Assembly (NCBI GenBank): GCA_019137255.1
Contig: WPDH01000236.1
Coordinates: 1 to 64,000, forward strand
DNA: 64,000 nucleotides
Source: Corinectria fuckeliana
Lineage: Eukaryota; Ascomycota; Sordariomycetes; Hypocreales; Nectriaceae
Reading direction: 5' to 3'
Shown here: in pieces, positions 23,145 to 31,291 of the stretch
Numbering within the stretch: position 1 is the stretch's first letter
Layout of the letters: the number at the start of each line of letters is the position of its first letter
Program-made: the position numbers and the translations under genes
The notes under the pieces: generated by a model
What the model saw: only the letters and a program-made list of their open reading frames with translations
Databases searched by the model: none
Told to the model about the DNA's origin: nothing

Positions 23145-23542
23145 CCCAGAAGCAAGATATGATGTCCGCGATCGTCGCAGGACAGGGGAGTTTATAGATC
23201 CCGATTCCATGAGCTCTGTTCGCTGCCGCTTGCTTGCCATCTTCTGTAACTATTCTGAGCCCCTTGCTTTCCCTCTTCCTCTCGGATTTATACCCTACCG
23301 TATACCCACGGTAGAGAATAATCCGAGAGGGACGAGATAGCAAAGACTCGGATTGATTACAGAAGTTGGCAAGCAAGCGGCAGCGGATAGAGCTTATGGA
23401 ATCAGGATCTATTAACTCCCCTGTCCTGTGACGATCACGGACATCTTATCTTGCTTCTGGGAAAGCAAGCGGCAGCGGATAGAGCTCATGGAATCGGGAT
23501 CTATAAACTCCCCTGTCCTGCGACGATCGCGGACATCCTACG
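23145..23542. repeat. Foldback element plus a third arm copy
   Basis: 23145-23461 reads nearly the same on both strands, with arms of about 155 bp meeting near 23303 in a small palindrome (accgtatac / gtatacggt-type centre). The outer 80 bp of the right arm are then repeated directly at 23462-23542. Shared words include gcaagcggcagcggatagag and actcccctgtcctg. This is the structure of a foldback or MITE-like element, or of a nested insertion. No transposase is encoded nearby. Confidence 0.85.
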
Positions 23543-23599
23543 AAGAGCATTCTGGCAGATATCTAGGACGCAATCCTTCCTTCAGAAGCGTTCCTGGCC

Positions 23600-23775
23600 G
23601 ACTGCCTTCCTCTACTGCCTTACGCTTTTCCCCCATGCATAAGAATGCCCACCTTAGGCAGAGTACTGAGAACGACAACGACGACAACGACAACGATGAG
23701 CTTACAGGTTCAATCAACATCTCCTTTAGCAGCACGCCTAGTCAGCTACAATCGCCAGCCAAGTGCCTTTCATCT
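23600..23775 (+). repeat. Direct repeat flanking the LrgB fragment, left copy
   Basis: About 175 bp that match 24448-24616 at roughly 90 percent by eye (gactgccttcctctactgcc, ttcccccatgcataagaatg, acaggttcaatcaacatctc). Confidence 0.85.
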
Positions 23776-23816
23776 ATATGTGTCACATTTCGGGATCATA
23801 ATCGCTATACGGAATC

Positions 23817-24363
23817 TTCTGGATCATCGTCACCGCCCCTGATCAACTCGCCCTCGGCTCCTCCAAGCGCGCCGAGTTCCAGCGCGCCGAGGAGCTCGGC
23901 CGCCGCACCCCGGGCGTGTCCCGCCGGACGAGCTTCTCCCAGGCCCCGTCGATGGTCCCGCTCGTCTCCATGCAGGGCCCCGGCCCCGGCTCCGGCCCAC
24001 CCTCTGTGCCGCCCTCGCACCCGCAGAGCCCTCCGCAGCTGCGTCTCCAGGAGCACCACTACTCCAACGGCAACGGCAACGGCGGGACGGACAACGCCGC
24101 CGACGCGCTGAGCCGGCACAGCTATCCTTCGCAGACGCCCATCCCGCCGCCCAAGGCCGAGCTGTGGGCAGCGCGCATCTCGGCCATCCTCGATCTGTCC
24201 ATCCTCATCGCCATACTCGTCTTCGTCGGCATCCCGCTCTACTACAGCACCGGCTACGCCATGCCCGCGCACCTCACCGTCAACATCCTCGCCTACCTGG
24301 CCGCCCTGGCCCTCCCCGCCGCATGGCGCCAGTACCTGCACCCGGTGCTCGTCTCCTCGCTTA
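23817..24363 (+). pseudogene. LrgB-like membrane protein gene fragment
   Basis: A single open segment reads FWIIVTAPDQ, LGSSKRAEFQRAEELGRR, then KAELWAARISAILDLSI, FVGIPLYYSTGYAMPAHL and WRQYLHPVLVSSL. This is the N-terminal and first transmembrane part of fungal LrgB-like proteins (LrgA/LrgB, related to plastidic glycolate/glycerate translocators). After VLVSSL the match ends and unrelated sequence runs to a stop. The fragment has high GC and no stops, unlike the flanking DNA. It lacks a start, the remaining membrane helices and the C-terminus, so it should not make a transporter. It sits between two 170-bp direct repeats, which looks like gene capture by an element. Confidence 0.75.
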
Positions 24364-24387
24364 AACATCACGGCCCGGATGACCCAC

Positions 24388-24446
24388 AGGTGGCCTGACC
24401 TCACGATGATCATCGTGATCCTGGCCCCACTGATGACGAAGGCAGC
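24388..24446 (+). repeat. Dispersed repeat shared with 46268-46335 (inverted)
   Basis: The 60-bp segment ggtggcctgacc...cgatgatcatcgtgatc...atgacgaaggcag matches the reverse complement of 46268-46335. In the same frame both encode RWPD..TIIVI.AP.MTKAA-like peptide. Confidence 0.75.
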
Positions 24447-24447
24447 T

Positions 24448-24616
24448 GACTGCCTTCCTCTACTGCCTTGCGCTTTTCCCCCATGCATAAGAATGCCCGC
24501 CTTAGGCAGAGTACTGAGAACGACAACGAAGACAACGACAATGAGCTTACAGGTTCAATCAACATCTCCTTCGGCAGCGCGCCCAGTCAGCTACAATCGC
24601 CAGCCAAGCGCCTTTT
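24448..24616 (+). repeat. Direct repeat flanking the LrgB fragment, right copy
   Basis: Partner of 23600-23775. It is separated from the left copy by the LrgB fragment and the 24388-24446 repeat. Confidence 0.85.
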
Positions 24617-25175
24617 ATCAATACGCCTGTCACCCAAGATGAATTCAAGAAAGCACGCCCCCAAGGAGGCAGCGAAGGAATTGGACGATATCTTTTTCCT
24701 AAACAAGGCCGCTACTGTGGAAGCTGGTGCAAGTCTATTATCACCCGTTTCACAGCAACGATTTCTCAGGCCTCGACTTGAAGATCTCCTCGTCACAGTT
24801 TATCTTAGCGAAGCCTTGCGAAGCAGTCGCCAGCCGGTCACCCTCCTCACTTCAGCAAGTGACGAAAGTCTTTAAGAAGGTCGCCGAAGGATCCGAAGGC
24901 TCGCCAAAGTACCAGCACACGGACACGAATCCGCGCCAACTACGCGAAATGCTGTCGACCTAAGCTGCTGCGTCGTGTTCCTCTCACGGCATCTCAGGCG
25001 CCACGAGGCGACTGCAAAACCTTTCCATAATGGCATAGCTGAGTTGTCGGATTAAGCCCAACACTAACTCGCCTGTCATGGCCCAAGCCACCAAACAGCA
25101 TGCACTTCTACACGGATCCTTCAGCCGAATCAACATCGACGACTAAATCACCTCGACCCTCACCACCCTCTGTCA
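24617..25175. other. No complete gene; short coding-like remnant
   Basis: A frame from 24641 (MNSRKHAPKEAAKELDDIFF) continues to 24875 without a recognised domain. The phrase LQQVTKVFKKV near 24850 resembles LEQVTKVLL near 36475, so both may be debris of one unknown family. Confidence 0.35.
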
Positions 25176-25245
25176 CATTCAGCATTTAGGTCAACTTAGC
25201 ACTTAGCATCAGCGTAGTGCGCATTACATTTTGCTATGACTGGAG
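25176..25245 (+). repeat. Dispersed repeat 'agcatttagg', copy A
   Basis: The 70-bp sequence cattcagcatttagg...gcatcagcgtagtgcgcatt...ttttgctatgac recurs at 25694 and 51192, and in part at 23019. Copies A and D also share about 12 bp beyond the tatgac end. Confidence 0.85.
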
Positions 25246-25290
25246 AATGCAATTCCCTCGCCATCCAAGTTTCAACGCCGCACGATACTA

Positions 25291-25690
25291 CTCGAAGTAG
25301 TGAGAAGTTCAGTTGCCCAAAGGTTAGCTGCATGTAAGTCAAGCTGTCCTCAAAGAGAGACCCGACGGTAACTAAATATGACAGGAAAACTTTCCACGAG
25401 GCTGGCGGTCTGATAGGACATTTGAAGTCTCCCGCCCATTTCGACACGGTTTACGGATGTCCTTACTGCCATGGAACCTTTTCCTCGCTGGCAGTAGTGA
25501 CGCAGCACGCTGAGTCTGAGGCAGTTTGATGCCGAATTCGAGAGACGGAGACGTACGATGCGTACCTGGACCAGCTCAGAGTAGGTATCATGGATGTCGA
25601 CCTTGAGCGCAACGAGGATGGAACTCTCAAGTACAGCAGGGAGGCGGTGTGGGCGGCCTTTGGACCTGGAGGGAGCATGTGTTCTGTCGC
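25291..25690 (+). pseudogene. C2H2 zinc-finger gene fragment
   Basis: Exon 1 ends at 25333 and exon 2 begins at 25385, joined by a 51-bp GT-AG intron in phase. The product has FSCPKVSCMKTF, then GGLIGHLKSPAH, giving one C2H2 finger (C-x4-C-x12-H-x5-H), followed by YGCPYCHGTFSSLAVVTQH as a second finger start. An in-frame TGA at 25527-25529 interrupts the sequence EAV-stop-CRIRETE. The frame after the stop stays coding-like (YDAYLDQL, GIMDVD). The stop is most simply CGA to TGA. The fragment lacks a start and an end of its own and lies exactly between two direct copies of the agcatttagg repeat. Confidence 0.7.
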
Positions 25691-25693
25691 ATT

Positions 25694-25760
25694 CAAATTC
25701 AGCATTTAGGCCAGCTTAGCACCTAGCATCAGCGTAATGCGCATTACCTTTTGCTATGAC
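25694..25760 (+). repeat. Dispersed repeat 'agcatttagg', copy B
   Basis: Direct partner of copy A, in the same orientation, immediately downstream of the zinc-finger fragment. Confidence 0.85.
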
Positions 25761-26593
25761 AGACCGCGATATAAGAGTGTTTATCATATCAAAGCTTGTC
25801 TTCAATAAAAAGCCATGATTGACTCTGTTCAACCAGTTCCATGTACGACAAAAAATGTCGGCAAACCAGCCATTGGCGACCTGCTGCTGTGGACGTCGTG
25901 GCTGCTGTGACGCCGATGGGCCATCCGCTGCCGCTACTGGGGAACCCGGTCCCTCTTCCGCGCAGATTCCACTGCAACACCAATTCGAACATTGAACTTG
26001 CTGCCAGCGGCGCGTCCGGACGGACTGAGACGGCCCCCGGCGGCCCGGCGCGGGCCGTCTCCGCATTGCATTGCCCGACGGGAGGAGGCCATGCACCTGT
26101 CTGTCATGGAAAGCTGCAAAAAGTGGCCCGCCTTGAGTCGTGTTTGTCTTGATAGCCAATCTATTCTTGGGCGCACATGAACCACCGCAGCGCCCGCCAT
26201 CCCTGTAACACCAAGATCCAGCCAAAGGGATAGCAGCGATACCACGGGGTGGCCGGCGCTGGGGCCAGCCCCCGGCAAAGCCCCAGGCAAAGCTCTGACA
26301 TGGCCTTGGAGATCAAAATTATAAGGGATTCAATGCCCCCCTGCTCGCGCCATCGGAGCGGGGCGGGCAACTGTTCACTGCTATACGGAGTAATAAGCGA
26401 GGATATGAGGTCATCAATGCAGTAGCAAAGGGTCAAGCGATAAAGGGATCAAAAAGGAGTGTGGCGCTGATTCTTTCTCGACAGCACCGTGATACTTCAA
26501 GCGTTCAGTTCAGTTCTGCTCTTTTTGTACAGTCAGCTTTGGCACAGCTGCCGTTGACCTTTTTTGCAAATATCCATGCACCCGCTTTTCAAA
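25761..26593. other. No supported gene
   Basis: Overlapping ORFs on both strands without recognisable domains. The last 100 bp, with a pyrimidine-rich stretch, lead into the secreted-protein gene. Confidence 0.5.
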
Positions 26594-27344
26594 ATGATTT
26601 CACACTACTTCCTAGCTATTCTCCTAGCAACTAGCCCGCTCATTGGCATTGTGAGTTGCAGCGAAACGAATCGCCTTCACCGGTTGTGGGAGCCCTTGGA
26701 TGTAAAAACCCCTGCTTACCTCTATGCTTAGATCTCCGGCCAACCCATCCGGCCCTTTGCGGCAAGTGTGGTTCCGTTCCAGCAGCAAACTTCGCTTGGA
26801 GCCAAGCAGCTAACGACAAGCGCAGGGGAACCAAGCTTACTCGCTGGAAGTCGAAACAAATGAAGCTGGCATCAAATGGGGCTTCCAAGTCTTTGCAGAT
26901 GGCTACACGGCAGTCGATGCCGATGGCAACCGAGAACCCGTCGATACCCTCTTGATCAACACGGCGTCTAAGCGCCTTACCGTCATCAAGGCCATGAATG
27001 GGTTCGACGCGACGCGGCCGCGCCTCAAGATGCGACAGGTTCTCAAGGAGTGCTGGACCATGGCTGGCCTCAGGCCGTCGCAGCTGAAGGAGGTGCTGGG
27101 CTACGACATCCAGAACGACAATATGAACGACGCCATTGCGGAATGCCGTAGGAGCATGGGCTTGGGGAGCAATGCCGATTTCAAGGTAACCAGCTCGGAC
27201 GCCTGTTGGAGCACCCTCGGAACGACCATCTTCTCCACCGCTATCCGGGGTGCCATCTCGGACTTTAGCATTGGCAAGGAACTCATCAAGATCACGGTGG
27301 AAAACGATGGCAGGCGGAACTATGTCTATTACAAGTTTTCATAA
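26594..27344 (+). CDS. Candidate secreted protein of unknown function
   Basis: Exon 1 at 26594-26650 encodes MISHYFLAILLATSPLIGI, a good signal peptide. Exon 2 at 26826-27344 continues in phase after a 175-bp intron with a gtgagt donor and a ctaac branch-like word near the acceptor. The total is 191 residues. The mature part contains KWGFQVFADGYTAVDADG, a basic helix (RLKMRQVLKECW) and three cysteines in ECW, ECR and ACW contexts. It ends in NDGRRNYVYYKFS. I do not recognise the family. The intron is long for this genome, so an additional small exon is possible (26740-26770 is coding-like). If secretion is right, it is a reasonable effector-type candidate. Confidence 0.5.
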
Positions 27345-28983
27345 ACATGGGACATGTAGCTACTGATGCTGTGCGAGCTCAGCTGGATTTCTTTTGGCTC
27401 GCCGGGTTCTGTTTGGTACCGTTGCGGACCGAGAATCGGAAAGGAGCCGGAACATTGTTAGACACGGCGGATCTCGTGTGTCTTTGGCAATGCTGCATGG
27501 TTTCCGAGTCTCTACGAGCAAAGACATGCAAGAGAGGTGACGCAATAATGGCTTCCCCGTCGTACGCCGCTGACTGCGTCTGTCGTGAGGAAATCGATTT
27601 ATACCAGGTCTCTCTTCGTGCCGCAGCGCTTTGTGTATAGGGCAGCGATGTCGACTCTCGGGGCGGTGCCGAGAACGGGGTTCTATGGTGTTCCGACGAT
27701 GGAGCTCTTACAGCGTGTTTCTTGTCAACGCCGGTTGGGAGAGTTTATGCTTAAAACGTGGGGGAGGCAATGACTGATTGAGCTTGAGAGGTTACTTGTA
27801 GAAGCAGTGTATTATAGTCAAATTGTAGCAATCTTTGCCGTTCTTTTCAATTGCTAATTTGCCAATTGGGCATATAGTAGTAGGAGCTTTCCAGTTATTA
27901 CGGACCGCGTCTTGAACGGGCTGACAGGGGGGAGAAGGCCTTTTTAGGGGCTGAATACAGGGGCACCTTTGGTAGGTCAACTCCGCTAAAAGTGCCATAA
28001 GTAAAATCCAAAATCCAAAGTTCCAGGTAATTCCCTACCCCTATAGCCCCCTATAGCCCCCTATAGCCCCCTATAGCCCCCTATAGCCCCCTAGCTTATA
28101 GAGCCTTATAGAGCCTAAACTCTGACTGACAGAACTGGACTGACCGACCGACTAACCGGCCGACTTGTTTGCTTGTTGGCTAGCGAATAGACTGACTTAC
28201 TGAGATATTCAGTCTATTCTTGGTCTCTTACAGCAATGCTACGATCAGCGGTTTAAGGAAATTGAAGTTCTGGATCTGTGGTTTTGCACTTTTGACGTAG
28301 TTAAGCTGAGGTGCGACCGTAGGCCTAATCATGCGACGCGCCCGGGCGCCAGCAGTCACCTCGATGCTCCATGCCGTTCTGTCAAGCTTCGTCGCATCAT
28401 CCTCGATAATCTGTCTCTTGCAAAACGCTTCTGCAGGCACATTGCCACCACCGACCACAGGAACAAAGCGACTCTTAGACATGTTTACGGTCTCTCGGCG
28501 CATTTTCCAATCCCTACGTACCATGGTTAATCCTCGCGCGCCTACCCCCTTGCGACGTGGAGCAGCAAGACTCGCCTGAGGTTAGTATTGGACCTTGCAT
28601 CAAGCTGGATGGATTTCGAGCACTGACAAAGAAATCGCGAACTATAGCCCCATACGTCACAACCGTCCTTACGATCCCTACAACCCGATACCACGAGCAT
28701 AACTATGGGCGGCGAGGAGGCTTATGGCAATCTTGACGAGGAGGAGGTAGAACGTCGTCCCAAGAACTTGAGATTTCTAGCGTCTGATGACCCAGGCTGT
28801 GGTACTGTCGTCCAAGATTGCTGGGGTGGACGATTCGCTACTGCAAGACAAGTCGTATAAGCTTCGCCCCCCCGGCGGTCCACGCTGCTCTCCAGCCCCG
28901 GCCTTCCGTTTCTGCCTTGGTGGATTCACCAACCATGTCCTCTCGGTTCTCCCAGCCCAACGTCATCAGGATTGGCACAAGGA
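27345..28983. other. Intergenic region with a 10-bp tandem repeat
   Basis: No supported gene. The ORFs at 27347-27640 and 28228-28524 (minus) have no recognisable domain. 28041-28090 is a perfect tandem repeat, followed by gccttatagagccttatag and runs of tgac/cgac. Confidence 0.5.
28041..28090. repeat. Perfect 10-bp tandem repeat, five copies
   Basis: Five exact copies of ctatagcccc in a row, with partial units on both sides. Confidence 0.95.
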
Positions 28984-29420
28984 TCAGGTAAGACCGCCGC
29001 AGTCCAAGCTCTGGTAGTCCTCCACAATACGACTCGCTTTGTCATACAAGTCCATCCAACACCCCTGGATGACAAGGCCCCCTCGCAGCCGCTCGATTGA
29101 AGGAAACTCGCCGTTCGAGAAGAGATCATCTACCCTTTCCATGTAAGCGTGGTGCTCCTCCCCAGCAACCCAATGGGGGTAATGACCGGTCATTATCGTA
29201 TGAAACACGGAACTAAGGCTGCAGATATCTGTTGCTTCAGGTGACACCCAATCCTTACGAGGATCGGAGAAACCTGGGTCGGGGAGATAGATGACCGCCG
29301 CTCAGATTCTGAAATTTTAAGCCTCCAAAATCACAGAGATAGATGTCAAGTTGGCCATGTGTTTGCTGGTGGACGAGGAAATTCGCAGGCCGTAAGTCGG
29401 AATGTATCACGACCTTGGAA
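28984..29420 (-). pseudogene. Protein kinase-like gene, truncated and frameshifted
   Basis: Read on the minus strand, the segment begins with KVVIHSDLRPANFLVH, a kinase catalytic loop (HxDLxxxN), then LDIYLCDFGG, where DFGG is the metal-binding DFG. It continues as DPGFSDPRKDWVSPEATDI and FHTIMTGHYPHW to a normal C-lobe end, GGLVIQGCW. Between the DFG and SPEAT parts the frame is broken by a tandem AGAT duplication at 29285-29292; removing one copy restores the reading. The whole N-lobe is missing. The match stops at about 29420, where a dispersed repeat (29423-29490) begins. Fungal accessory kinases of this HSDLRP type are common in ascomycetes. Confidence 0.75.
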
Positions 29421-29422
29421 TG

Positions 29423-29490
29423 GACAGCGACAGCGACCCTGACCCTCGCACCAGACAGACAGAAAAGACATGCTGCTGCTGCTGTCCCCC
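29423..29490 (+). repeat. Dispersed 68-bp repeat, copy 2
   Basis: Near-identical to the reverse complement of 15853-15920. It abuts the truncated 5' end of the kinase remnant, so it or a carrier element probably replaced the N-lobe. The next 80 bp are gtccccc and ctgtgt runs. Confidence 0.8.
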
Positions 29491-29590
29491 CGTCCCCCCG
29501 TCCCTTCTGTCCCCCTCTGTTGTCCCCCTCTGCTCCCTGCTGTGTACGCTGCGTACGGTGCTGTGTGCGCTGTGTCCCACAATACCTGCC

Positions 29591-29881
29591 CTATAATGAT
29601 ATATACCCATCAAAGTCTGGGTTGATCATGGAGAAACCACCACGGCGCCGATGCGAACAGATGTGTCGGCCCAACGTCTCGACATCGGGACAGGCGCGGG
29701 AAGCCAAGTTTGAAAGTCGGCAGGCGGCAAGGAATACCCTCGTTCGACGGGACTCGCCGAGGTTGCGACGTCCCTTGGGGAGGACGTACTCGTCGCGCTG
29801 GAGCAGGCGAAGGATGCAGACCTCGCGAACCGAGAGTTGGATAATGTATCCGCCCTCGAAGACCGGTATAGAAAGTGTCAA
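29591..29881 (-). pseudogene. NUDIX hydrolase-like fragment
   Basis: The minus strand reads VREVCILRLLQRDEYVLPKGRRNLGESRR. LPKGRRN-GE is the beginning of a fungal NUDIX box (G-x5-E). The expected AA-REV-EE-TG part is missing. A TGY-like segment resumes in another frame (GYSLPPADFQTWLPAPVPM), so there is a deletion or frameshift right in the catalytic helix. No ATG belongs to the frame at its left end. Compare the intact NUDIX gene at 41734-42264, which is only distantly similar. Confidence 0.6.
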
Positions 29882-30607
29882 AATCTAAAATAAATACTAG
29901 AATTACTAGCTTGAAATAAGTAATATTATACTCTTTTACTAGCTAACTGTTTTCTTTTACTAAAGGTTTATAGCTAAAACTATAGGTAGGATGTTTATCC
30001 AGCCCGAGCTGGAGAGCTGGACGAACAGCTCGTTCAGACAGCTAAAAGGCGCCACTTTCTGGCACCAGAGCTCCATGTCCAGTGAGTGTGTCCCAGCGTT
30101 CTGACAACTGTACCCGGCATGGAGGTGTCATTCACAGTTTAGCACCTTTGTCCCTTAAAAGTGCCACTAATAAATAGCCGTGGACCGCCTAGAACCCCCC
30201 AAGGGTAACGCTGGCGTTGAAGTTGGTTGATGCCATGACTCAGCGGCGATAGATCGGCTTATCGTGGCATTCTACCCCCTGGATGCATTCCTTTGCCTTT
30301 TCAACTTCAATCCCCCCCCCGGAGCTGCAGAATGTAGATGTGCGACCACCGCCATCTATCCTCACTTGAAGGAGTTATTGACTTCTCTACCAGTATTTCT
30401 CTACCAGTATAGGGCATCCGCCGAGTCTCGACCAATGCGACAAGGCTGTTGGCGTTTCTACTGGCATTATCAACTACTTCGAGGGCTCGTCGACCACAGA
30501 GAAGCCATACAACCGTGCCAAGCGAACCAGCTTGGCATGAGTATCTCGCTCGGGAAGATTCTCGACGCAGTTTCTTGCAACCCTTTTTCGGATCAGTAAA
30601 CATCACC
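29882..30607. other. No supported gene
   Basis: An AT-rich patch at 29885-29960 resembles the 1-4110 block in style. The rest carries short ORFs only. The final bases give a caccATGG start context for the next gene. Confidence 0.5.
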
Positions 30608-31291
30608 ATGGATGACTCTATTGATTTAGACAATGAAACGGTAGAAGAGGAGATTCGTTCGAGCCTGAACTCGTTTGCAGATTTCTTGGTGGACAACTTC
30701 TTCTTTCCACGTACTTGACTCATCGTTGCCACCGTCCTGCAAGTTGCACATATACTTCCTCACCCATTACTGACTACGACAGGACACTCGGAGCTGGTAA
30801 GTGGTCTCGAATAGAAATATGCAAGTTCAAGCTAACAAGTCTCGTATAATAAGTCCAAGCAAACGGCATTGACAATACTTGATACGTTCGACAGCGGCGT
30901 CGACGGTCTAATCGACGGTCCAGACATTGATCGCCCTCGGAATGCTCTCACCTTAACCATAGACCTCCATCGACAGTTTGGCAACTTCAAGGTCTATTTT
31001 GAGCCTATGTTTGGGTCTCATACTTATCGAGTCGATTCAACCCTCCACCAGCCATTCAGAAACCGGATTTTCCCTATAACCCGTGGACTCTACCTCGCTC
31101 CTGAGATAACTATCGACCCCCGGTCCGTTCGACTGCTTGCCGTTCATCGCGCAATCTGCCTCATTCTCCATCTCAGTGCTGGTGGAAATTACATCGATAG
31201 CATCCTTCGCGACATGGATGACGGTGCCGTACAAGCCGACGGCTCGACTCGTCTAGCTAGCATAGTTCGTCTAAAGCTGGAGGCTTGGTGA
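30608..31291 (+). CDS. HNH_2-related protein lacking the HNH core
   Basis: Three exons, 30608-30710, 30783-30796 and 30854-31291, join in perfect phase through GT-AG introns of 72 and 57 bp, giving 184 residues. The N-terminus MDDSIDLDNETVEEEI with SLNSFADFLVDNFF, and the C-terminal half (TILDTFDSG, DRPRNALTLTIDLHRQFG, VYFEPMFGSHTYRVDS, RLLAVHRAICLILHLSAGG, ILRDMDDGAVQADGST), match a widespread fungal HNH-domain protein family. In relatives these parts flank roughly 100 residues containing the cysteine and ..EVAHI.P.. nuclease segment. Here only R-HSEL remains between them. The deletion left an open, spliceable gene rather than a wreck. It may encode a nuclease-dead protein. Confidence 0.65.

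Noticed and set aside
25716..26225. Minus-strand 169-codon ORF
   Set aside because: Its C-terminal end translates the dispersed agcatttagg repeat; no domain.
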